This document shows positions 53,518 to 60,208 of a stretch of DNA of 60,208 bases, one piece after another. Source of the stretch: SCQX01 sp035720945 (GTDB taxonomy: Bacteria; Pseudomonadota; Gammaproteobacteria; Burkholderiales; Burkholderiaceae_B). Numbering within the stretch: position 1 is the stretch's first letter; each line of letters opens with the position of its first letter. Under the pieces are notes generated by a model. That model saw only the letters and a list, made by a program, of their open reading frames with translations, had not been told where the DNA came from and searched no databases. The stretch covers positions 1-60,208 of the forward strand of contig DASTNK010000126.1 of NCBI GenBank assembly GCA_035720945.1, in the 5' to 3' direction. A program made the translations under genes and the position numbers.

Positions 53518-53598
53518 TCTGTGCTTTTGGTCGCTACCCCCTAGACATCCGCCGCCGGTATATGCTCTTGGCTTTCCCCACAAGATCAAACCACAAAG

Positions 53599-54828
53599 AT
53601 GCGACATTCCGCCCCCAAAGCCCGTCTGCCACGCAACGTGTGCCTGCTGATCGGTGCGCGCGCGGTGCGCAGTGTCGGGCAAGGGGCGCTGGTGGCCGCC
53701 TTCACGCTTTACCTCGATGCGATGGGGTGGTCCGCTGCGGCAATCGGCGCAGTGCTGATGAGCGCACTGTTGTTCTCGATCGTTCTCACAGCAATCGCCG
53801 GTCCGTTGAGCGACCGCGGCCATCGGCGTACGTTCCTGTTGGGGTATGACGTGGTGCAGGCAGTCGTAGCCATCGTCGCCTTGACCACCACGACGCCATG
53901 GCTGTTGATCGGCGCGGCCGTAATCGGCGGATTCGGGCGTGGCGGCAATGGGTCGGCCGGACCCTTCTCTCCAATCGAGCAGGCATGGCTGGCCATAGAA
54001 CTGCCGATGTCGAGACGCGGCAGTGTGTTCAGCGTCAACAGTGCTGTCGGTCTGATCGGTATGGGAATCGGTGCGCTCCTTGCCGCGTTGCCAACCTTGT
54101 GGATCGGCCATGCAATGAGCACGCAAGACTATCGGCTATTGTTCCTATTGCCGCTGGCAGGCGCTCTCGCGAGTTTCGCGCTGCTATGGGCCGCACGCGA
54201 GCCCAATATTGTGGTGCGTGCCGATCGTGATGAAGCATCGCTGCGCACGCATCGGGCGGAAAACCGCCTGCTTGCCAAACTGATGCTGGCCAATACCATA
54301 AACGGCTTCGCGATCGGGTTGACCGGTCCTTTGATTGCCTATTGGTTTGCCATCCGGTTCCACCGCGGGCTGCTCGAAATCGGCCCTGGCCTTGCCATTG
54401 CGTTCCTGATCAGTGCCGCCGGCGCCTTCATGGCGGGCGCGCTCGCGCGCCGCCACGGCATCATGGCCACGGTGATCTGGATGCGCGGCCTAGGCGTGCT
54501 ATTTCTGTTTGCGCTGCCTCTGGTGCCATGGTTCTGGCTGGCCATGCTGCTTTACATTGCCCGGGGAGCAGTCAACCGGGGGACCGGTGGCGTACGCCAG
54601 GCGCTTGCTGCCGGGCTTACCCGTGTCGAGCGGCGTGGCTTGGCCTCAAGCCTCCAGAACATCTCCCTTCAACTGCCGCGCGCGATTGGCCCCGCCATCG
54701 GCGGGGTGCTGTTTCATGCCGGGTACTTGTCGTTGCCATTCTTGATCGGAGCAGTGTTGCAGCTTGTCTACCTGATCCTGTATGCCCGCTTTTTCGGCTC
54801 TCATCCGGCCGCACAGGCACATACATAG
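53599..54828 (+). CDS. Major facilitator superfamily transporter
   Basis: The 409-residue protein has about twelve membrane helices and the MFS loop 2-3 motif GPLSDRGHRRTFLLGYDV near 68-85. The second half contains a long helix pair around AFLISAAGAFMAGALARRHG. It resembles drug or metabolite exporters, but no substrate-specific motif is recognised. It is divergent from the PEP-mutase gene and 86 bp upstream of the DyP peroxidase gene on the same strand. Confidence 0.88.
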   Translation: MRHSAPKARLPRNVCLLIGARAVRSVGQGALVAAFTLYLDAMGWSAAAIGAVLMSALLFSIVLTAIAGPLSDRGHRRTFLLGYDVVQAVVAIVALTTTTPWLLIGAAVIGGFGRGGNGSAGPFSPIEQAWLAIELPMSRRGSVFSVNSAVGLIGMGIGALLAALPTLWIGHAMSTQDYRLLFLLPLAGALASFALLWAAREPNIVVRADRDEASLRTHRAENRLLAKLMLANTINGFAIGLTGPLIAYWFAIRFHRGLLEIGPGLAIAFLISAAGAFMAGALARRHGIMATVIWMRGLGVLFLFALPLVPWFWLAMLLYIARGAVNRGTGGVRQALAAGLTRVERRGLASSLQNISLQLPRAIGPAIGGVLFHAGYLSLPFLIGAVLQLVYLILYARFFGSHPAAQAHT

Positions 54829-54914
54829 CAGCCGGAAGGCCAGCCTATAGGGAAGCGCCATCGGCAGCGGGTAAACTGGTCATGCGGGTTCATTGGATCC
54901 TCCAGGAGAAAGAC

Positions 54915-55862
54915 TTGCCTTCGACGACGCACCAACCTATTGATTCGCCGCTGACGCAAGCGGCGATGTTCCTCGTCCTGACCATCAATTCCGAACCCGG
55001 GCACCTGGATGCCGCGCGTGCATTTTGCGCGGATCTTACGGGGCTGCGGCGATCGGTCGGATTCCGTGATCCTGATGGCAACCTGTCCTGCATCATGGGC
55101 TTTGGCGCCGATGCCTGGGATCGCCTGTTCGGCTCGCCCCGGCCCAAAGCGCTGCATCCCTTCAAGGAAATCCAGGGCGTGCATCATGCCGTATCCACAC
55201 CGGGCGATATTCTTCTGCACATCCGCGCCAACCGCATGGACCTCTGTTTCGAACTTGCCACACAAATAACGGCACGGCTGGGGGACGCCGCCACCGTGGT
55301 GGACGAGACCCATGGATTCAAGTATTTCGACTCTCGAAATTTGATCGGATTCGTGGACGGCTCCGAGAACCCGACCGGCGTGGAAGCGACCGCCGCCACC
55401 GTCATTGGTGACGAAGACAGCGCTTTCGCGGGTGGCAGCTACGTGATCGTGCAAAAATATCTGCACGACCTGGCCGGCTGGAACGCGCTGCCGGTCGAGA
55501 TGCAGGAAAAAATCATTGGCCGGGGCAAACAGTCCAATATCGAGCTGGATGACGACGTCAAACCGACCTGGGCGCACAACGCGCTGACCGTGATCGAAGA
55601 AGATGGCGAAGAGCTGGACATCGTGCGCGGCAACATGCCTTTCGGCGACGTGGGCAAGGGCGAATTCGGCACCTATTTCATAGGGTACGCCAGAACGCCG
55701 CGCCGCATCGAACAGATGCTGGAGAACATGTTCATCGGCCGCCCGCAGGGCAACTACGATCGGCTGCTGGACTTCAGCCGCGCCGTCACGGGGTCGCTGT
55801 TTTTTGTGCCATCGGCCGACTTCCTGGACGATGTGCCCGAGGGTGGTGCGCCAAGTCCTTGA
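54915..55862 (+). CDS. DyP-type heme peroxidase
   Basis: The 315-residue protein has the DyP fingerprint GFVDGSENP at 145-153 with catalytic Asp148, the proximal heme ligand H221 (WAHNALTVIEEDG), distal Arg239 (DIVRGNMPFG) and the C-terminal YFIGYARTPRRIEQMLENMF. It resembles the YfeX/class B group, cytoplasmic peroxidases. TTG at 54915 is chosen as start because AGGAG sits 6 bp upstream and the length fits; an ATG 11 codons earlier is possible. It follows the MFS gene. Confidence 0.9.
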   Translation: MPSTTHQPIDSPLTQAAMFLVLTINSEPGHLDAARAFCADLTGLRRSVGFRDPDGNLSCIMGFGADAWDRLFGSPRPKALHPFKEIQGVHHAVSTPGDILLHIRANRMDLCFELATQITARLGDAATVVDETHGFKYFDSRNLIGFVDGSENPTGVEATAATVIGDEDSAFAGGSYVIVQKYLHDLAGWNALPVEMQEKIIGRGKQSNIELDDDVKPTWAHNALTVIEEDGEELDIVRGNMPFGDVGKGEFGTYFIGYARTPRRIEQMLENMFIGRPQGNYDRLLDFSRAVTGSLFFVPSADFLDDVPEGGAPSP

Positions 55863-55948
55863 AGGCAGTGAGGCGACATGCGCGGGTTATGCCACGCTGG
55901 TTTTTTGGGTGGTGACGGCGGCCTGGGACGCTGGGCGCGTGTCATGAA

Positions 55949-57445
55949 TCATTTCTTGCAGAGTATCGTATGCTCCGGAGCGTCAAGGCATCCATGGCTA
56001 TCTATCGCTATGGATACACTTCCGTGCGGACCGGTAAGTTGAACATGGTTCCCATTGATTTTATATGTCAATGGCTCTTCCCCCTCACGGGCCAGAACAT
56101 TCACCTGGGTGCCGGACACAAAACGCAATGATCCGGCCGGCACTTTGTCCCTGAGCGCCTGAGGCAGTGGCGCCTTATGCGACCCGTTGCAATAGGCCTT
56201 ACCGGTCACAGTCACGGTTGCGTTTGGCGGCACGCTCGGTCCGTGCGCACCGGAGCGTTTAAGCTTAAGCACGGCATGATCAAAGGTAAATGCCTCGGCC
56301 CCCTCGGCAGTGGCGATCGCAACGGAGCCGCCGACCAACGTGTTATCCGAGGAAATAGAACCTCCCTTCCCGTCGACGGGATCAAGCCTCACGTCGACAT
56401 TCGTTGTACTGGGGGGCTTGCCGTATGCCTGAATCGACATATCATATTTCTTGCCGTTATACGTGACGGGGCCGAGGCCATATTTCTGAAACACATCCTT
56501 GGGTAAGGCGTAAAACGATAGGATGGGGGAGCCGGCGCGGGCCGATGTCGTTGCGCCCACATGGCCAATGCATTCGAGAACAAGCGCCCGCCCGGTGACG
56601 GCGCCCGCGATATCGAGGATGTTGTCAGCGTTCTCTTTCAGTTCCGACACGAGCGGTGTTGTGTCCGCTATGGGGACGTAAATACCGGTCAATGCCGTTG
56701 GTGCCTGCGCTGGAACAACCTGCTTCGCTAGTGTCACTTTCTCAGCTTCCGCTGCGGTCACTAATTGACTATTTCCTACAGCCGCTGACTCACTTCTGAG
56801 TTGATAGTCGTTCATTCTCATGGTTAAAAACATGACCTTGGTGTGGTCTCCGGCGCCTGGATTTAGTTGAGCATATATCCCCATAACCACGTTCTTCCCC
56901 GGCCGACGGCATAGCTGAAGATTACACGGATTAAGGGGCTGTTCTCCAAATTGCCACCAATGCTCGTAGCCAAAGGTACTGCTGGCTGGTCCGTATTTTT
57001 TTATAAGATCAGACATCACGGCGGTTATAAGTGGTTGTTTCATCGCGCCCTCGAATATGGCGCCCCGATATATTCCGTAGACCACGTTGCCGGTGGTTGG
57101 GTTGCTAAAATATACGGTGACACTATCGCGAGTCCCATTTTGAAACGCGACCTGGCTGATGAAAGACTGCGACTTCGCGAAAATTCCATCATGGTTAACC
57201 GAGAGGAAAGTTCTGATTTCTCTCGGCTTGCCCGGATATGTCTTGGCGGCGATCGCCTCGGCCTGTGCAACTGTCATGCCAATACGGATGCCAAGGATGT
57301 CAGCCGTGACGCCAGGGTAGGCGTGGGGGGTGGGCTTGACCGTTTGCACGAGTGTGACCGAGACTTGATGCTGCTCAGCTTTGGCGCTGGGCATCAGGGC
57401 TGTCAACGCGATAAGGCCGATCGGACCGACGTGTGTTGCTTTCAT
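55949..57445 (-). CDS. Secreted protein of unknown function (paralogue A)
   Basis: The 498-residue protein has a Sec signal peptide (residues 1-23, ending AKA-E) and GGAGGGGG before the ATG at 57445. Residues 43-156 contain YPGVTADILGIRIGMTVAQA, GKP at 72-74, VYFSNPTTGNV at 111-121 and LIKKYGPASS at 147-156. The same order of motifs recurs in the divergent neighbour at 57719. The C-terminal half is a different, beta-rich region with cysteine pairs. I recognise no named domain. The two genes diverge from a shared 273 bp region. Confidence 0.75.
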   Translation of the reverse strand: MKATHVGPIGLIALTALMPSAKAEQHQVSVTLVQTVKPTPHAYPGVTADILGIRIGMTVAQAEAIAAKTYPGKPREIRTFLSVNHDGIFAKSQSFISQVAFQNGTRDSVTVYFSNPTTGNVVYGIYRGAIFEGAMKQPLITAVMSDLIKKYGPASSTFGYEHWWQFGEQPLNPCNLQLCRRPGKNVVMGIYAQLNPGAGDHTKVMFLTMRMNDYQLRSESAAVGNSQLVTAAEAEKVTLAKQVVPAQAPTALTGIYVPIADTTPLVSELKENADNILDIAGAVTGRALVLECIGHVGATTSARAGSPILSFYALPKDVFQKYGLGPVTYNGKKYDMSIQAYGKPPSTTNVDVRLDPVDGKGGSISSDNTLVGGSVAIATAEGAEAFTFDHAVLKLKRSGAHGPSVPPNATVTVTGKAYCNGSHKAPLPQALRDKVPAGSLRFVSGTQVNVLAREGEEPLTYKINGNHVQLTGPHGSVSIAIDSHGCLDAPEHTILCKK

Positions 57446-57718
57446 GGCCCCCTCCGTTATGTACGGAACAGCTAAAAGTACATCCCACCGAGCGATCTCG
57501 GTTGAATGATACGATGCGCCGCGAACGCCATATATCATCCAATCAAACACTCCTCTCACGCAATCGGCCTAATCCTTCAAAAGGCTGGACAGACCACCAC
57601 GAAAGACGCAGCATGTTCATTGGGTGGATCACGCCCGCACCGAATGCGCAGTACTGCGTCATGACCGGGAGGTGTCCGTGTGAACACCGCCAAGTGCCAA
57701 TACCTGGACGAGGGCATC

Positions 57719-58591
57719 ATGAAGATCAAGCATGATATCGTCGCGCTTGTTCTAGCTGGCGTGGCCGGCATGGCAACCGGCACCAACGCTGCAGCGCAAT
57801 GCACCACCACACCTTTCCCCGGCCCTCCCAAGGAAGTGCTGATACGCTGTACTCTGGCGCAAACGGCTCAGCCGATCGCACCGCCGACATACCCCGGGGT
57901 CGATTTCAATATATTCGGGTTTCGGACGGGAATGACAGTCGCCCAGGTCGAGGCCCTCGCCGCAAAGATTCATCTTGGTAAGCCTGGAATTAAAACCAAG
58001 CCTCTCGACAATGAGGTGAAAATGTGGGGAGCAACAGCGTTGGCCCAAGGGGCTCCCATCAATCAAATCAGCTACGACTTCAGGCTGGCGGGAGGGTCAA
58101 ACCGGGCAACTGTGATCATCTACTTCAGCAGCCCTGCAACGGGGAGCGTAAGCGAAGCTGTATATGAAAACAGCAACTACATCACCGATAGAAGGCAGAA
58201 GCGGCCGCTGGTGGCACCCGTCGTGACAAAACTCGTCCACCAATACGGGCCCTCTTCGTCCCGTACCCCAAGCTATATGTCTCAATACCTCTGCTGGAAC
58301 TTTAAAGGACAATCGCTCGTCAAAGCGTCCCTCCGCCAACCTTGCTATCCCAATGCTGACGACGTCATGGGCACTAACGTGGCGGCGATGGGAAACGGAA
58401 CATATCACCCAGCAGATTCCTATATTTATGCTCTTTTATCAACCAACTCGGGGGAGGTCAATGGCTTGGCGCAAGGGCTTGGGGATTACCGCCTCGCGGC
58501 ATTGGACCGCTCTGAAATAAAGAAGCAATTGACCCTTGCAATCGAAAAATATAGCCCGCCCACTCAGACGTCGGCGAGCACCCACCGTTGA
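57719..58591 (+). CDS. Secreted protein of unknown function (paralogue B)
   Basis: The 290-residue protein has a signal peptide (about residues 1-27, ending AAA-QC). Residues 58-181 hold YPGVDFNIFGFRTGMTVAQV, GKP at 87-89, IYFSSPATGSV at 134-144 and KLVHQYGPSSS, matching paralogue A in order and spacing. It lacks A's long C-terminal region. GAGGG precedes the ATG at 57719. The pair may be a duplicated secreted module; function is unknown. Confidence 0.75.
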   Translation: MKIKHDIVALVLAGVAGMATGTNAAAQCTTTPFPGPPKEVLIRCTLAQTAQPIAPPTYPGVDFNIFGFRTGMTVAQVEALAAKIHLGKPGIKTKPLDNEVKMWGATALAQGAPINQISYDFRLAGGSNRATVIIYFSSPATGSVSEAVYENSNYITDRRQKRPLVAPVVTKLVHQYGPSSSRTPSYMSQYLCWNFKGQSLVKASLRQPCYPNADDVMGTNVAAMGNGTYHPADSYIYALLSTNSGEVNGLAQGLGDYRLAALDRSEIKKQLTLAIEKYSPPTQTSASTHR

Positions 58592-58708
58592 TGCGTTGGG
58601 GTCGTGCGTGAGGCGTGCGGGTGTCCGCAAACCGACCGCACCCATGATCCACCCGACCCACAGAGAAACTCCTGGAATTTCAGAAGCTCTGCTCGATGTG
58701 GTTATTGG

Positions 58709-59530
58709 CTATTTTCCATTCAGTTGCACGGATAAGGCGGTTCTCGTCATATGGAACGCAGTGGATGAACCCTGCGCGGATGCGGGTCTCACAAACGTGT
58801 TTTTTATTACAAAACCCGCAAACCTTCCCGACGCCACAACCCAAGAGTACGTCCTTCCGGTTTTCATCCCGTTTGAACCCAAGGAGGTTTCGGATCCTAC
58901 TTTGTAAGCCTGAAAAGTTCCGGCTGGAACTGTTACCGACTCGATCCCCAGCAATACTCGTGTGGTTTGCGACGTGACACGGTCCTCGACACCATCAGTG
59001 GCAAGGGTGTGCATGGTATCTGTTTCGGTATACGGCGTATTCATAACAAAACAGCGCGGAAGGGATATCGGTGGATCGTTATACGTCTCTCCCCCCGAGC
59101 GCACGCGCGCACCATAGAGATAGACGAATTGCGCACCAACCCCATAAAAGTGATCGATGATCGATACGTTCTTATGCGAGGGGTATGCAAGCTCAATATT
59201 CTCTCGTATAGCGATCGCCTTTTGGCCGCGGAATGTGGTTGGCCCCAAGACTTCCGAGTCGTTTTCTTCCGTGTATTCGCGCCCGCCACTTTCCTCAATC
59301 TTGGTAACGACTTTGTAAGTCGTCCCCTTCGGATATGAGGCCGGATAGAAGGGACAAGTGTCACCGGAGAATTTCAGGTCCTGGCTTGTAGCAACTGTGA
59401 CGCCCGTGCTGGTCGAATTACCCGAAGAAGAAGAAGAAGAATGCATCGGGGCGTTGTACGCACTGGCTTGAGCGTACGTCATCGACATTCCCCATACTAG
59501 AATGCTCAGAACAGCGGTTCCTGATTTCAT
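58709..59530 (-). CDS. Secreted protein of unknown function with Ser-rich linker
   Basis: The 273-residue protein has a signal peptide (residues 1-22) and a Ser/Thr/Gly linker (HSSSSSSGNSTSTG, 30-43). The mature domain contains KGTTYKVVTKIEESGGREYT, VLGPTTFRGQKAIAIREN and a C-terminal SVTVPAGTFQAYKVGSETS, features seen in periplasmic beta-rich proteins. No named family is assigned. GGAGGAGGG precedes the ATG, overlapping the end of a possible upstream ORF. It converges on paralogue B. Confidence 0.7.
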   Translation of the reverse strand: MKSGTAVLSILVWGMSMTYAQASAYNAPMHSSSSSSGNSTSTGVTVATSQDLKFSGDTCPFYPASYPKGTTYKVVTKIEESGGREYTEENDSEVLGPTTFRGQKAIAIRENIELAYPSHKNVSIIDHFYGVGAQFVYLYGARVRSGGETYNDPPISLPRCFVMNTPYTETDTMHTLATDGVEDRVTSQTTRVLLGIESVTVPAGTFQAYKVGSETSLGSNGMKTGRTYSWVVASGRFAGFVIKNTFVRPASAQGSSTAFHMTRTALSVQLNGK

Positions 59531-59534
59531 GTTT

Positions 59535-59861
59535 TCACCCTCCTCCAATGCCAAGCCATGTCAAGGAGAGCCATAATCCGGGCTTGGCAATGAGATCAGC
59601 CCACCACGTCGACGGGTGCTTCAAGTTGATTTGCTCACACATTGCCTGACGCAACAGTCGATTCGATTCGAATCGGGTTTGCGTTGATCCGATGCCCCCG
59701 CTTTCAACCAGAATCATTGGTGGGTTTGCACAACCTTTTCCCAATTTCTGAACGACTGTGATCCCACCGATGGTTATATTGGGCCTTTTATTATTGTGCG
59801 ACCATAGGCCGTTGGTGGTGGGAGGCGGATTTTGGTTCGCACGGCGGTTACACACGCACAC
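59535..59861 (-). CDS. Possible small protein upstream of the Ser-rich secreted protein
   Basis: An open frame of up to 108 codons (GTG start; an ATG 48 codons in is an alternative) ends WLSLTWLGIGGG, with its TGA 4 bp before the next gene's ATG. The tight spacing favours translational coupling. No ribosome site supports the start and no family is recognised. The rest of 59531-59927 outside it has no other assignable feature. Confidence 0.35.
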   Translation of the reverse strand: MCVCNRRANQNPPPTTNGLWSHNNKRPNITIGGITVVQKLGKGCANPPMILVESGGIGSTQTRFESNRLLRQAMCEQINLKHPSTWWADLIAKPGLWLSLTWLGIGGG

Positions 59862-59927
59862 CGTTCCGCTCGGTCAACGGCGCTTTTTTCGCTGATCGCT
59901 CAGCAAGCGGTTGGCCAGGATATTCAC

Positions 59928-60208
59928 ATGCCGAAATCAACCATCCGATTGCTGGCGGCTTTTCTGATCGGGCCGTGCGCGCCAGCGTGCGCCGCCAACC
60001 CTCCCGTTGCCACGATCCAACTGAGCGGGAGCAAAACACTGCCCTACTTCATCTCGGCCCCACCCGGACCACCTGGGCCCATTCGCGCGCTGATCGGCGT
60101 GCAGGGGTTTCCGCGTGATGCCAACCGCACCTTTGACGCCATCGCACGTGCCACTCGCGAAGCCGGCAAGACCGCAACGACACTGCTGGTCGCCCCCATC
60201 TTCCCCGT
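59928..60208 (+). CDS. Secreted alpha/beta hydrolase-like protein (partial, N-terminus)
   Basis: The 93 codons present begin with a signal peptide (MPKSTIRLLAAFLIG, ending near ACA-ANPP). Next come YFISAPPGPPGP and IRALIGVQGFPRDANRTFDA, then TATTLLVAPIFP at the right edge. The sequence of a strand with GVQG, an R-D-A-N-R-T helix start and LLVAPxFP is typical of exported alpha/beta hydrolases that carry the nucleophile further on. CAGGA lies 8 bp before the ATG. The catalytic residues are outside the window. Confidence 0.6.
   Translation, partial: MPKSTIRLLAAFLIGPCAPACAANPPVATIQLSGSKTLPYFISAPPGPPGPIRALIGVQGFPRDANRTFDAIARATREAGKTATTLLVAPIFP

Noticed and set aside
54829..54914. Fusion of the MFS and DyP genes through an open frame starting at 54342
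   Set aside because: The upstream part is an out-of-frame shadow of the MFS gene; AGGAG and the TTG at 54915 give a normal-length peroxidase.

Overview
The window comes from a high-GC proteobacterium. The gene content and order (ribD-nrdR-glyA; rplM-rpsI next to argC, erpA and anmK; a TyrS with a C-terminal S4 domain; class Ia nrdAB preceded by NrdR boxes; a fused indolepyruvate oxidoreductase) fit a betaproteobacterium of the order Burkholderiales, most like Alcaligenaceae (Bordetella/Achromobacter/Castellaniella relatives). This is inference from protein character and gene order; no database search was run.

Positions 1-35,444 are mostly conserved chromosome. In order: a Tat-exported protein cut by the left edge; a DMT transporter with a histidine-rich tail and a YdeI-like gene; tRNA-Ser(GGA); ribD, nrdR and glyA (riboflavin, ribonucleotide reductase control, one-carbon supply); a PEBP protein; tyrS; a periplasmic M23 peptidase with anmK (peptidoglycan remodelling and recycling); erpA; a coiled-coil membrane protein; argC; rplM-rpsI; a complete branched-chain amino acid type ABC operon (livJHMGF); pmbA/tldE; darP; a carboxylesterase; a Pat-like acetyltransferase; gltX; a lipoprotein; a CopD-like membrane protein; an AsnC regulator divergent from a fused indolepyruvate:ferredoxin oxidoreductase; and nrdAB. 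The nrdA upstream region is rich in signals: four phased DnaA-box-like 9-mers, a sigma70-like promoter and two NrdR boxes exactly 31 bp apart.

From about 35,450 the window becomes accessory. An AT-rich patch holds a potassium-channel gene and a hydrolase fragment. It is followed by a four-gene cluster encoding a Tat-dependent GMC dehydrogenase (small subunit, FAD subunit), a zinc alcohol dehydrogenase and a PEBP protein; a ribbon-helix-helix protein; a probable IS630 relic; a LysR gene divergent from two oxidoreductases; and a LysR gene divergent from a periplasmic DsrE protein and an orphan solute-binding protein.

Next is a cytochrome bo-type quinol oxidase operon (cyoABCD without cyoE) with a perfect FNR/ANR-type box upstream of cyoA. 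Then come an AhpD-like protein with a PEP-mutase-family enzyme, an MFS exporter and a DyP-type peroxidase. The last 4.3 kb encodes several exported proteins of unknown function, including two divergent paralogues sharing an unrecognised domain, and ends in the start of a secreted hydrolase-like gene.

The least explained material is the paralogous secreted pair and its neighbours (55.9-60.2 kb), the variant quinol site of CyoB, the repeat-derived insertion in RibD and the 77-codon open extension upstream of the PEP-mutase gene.
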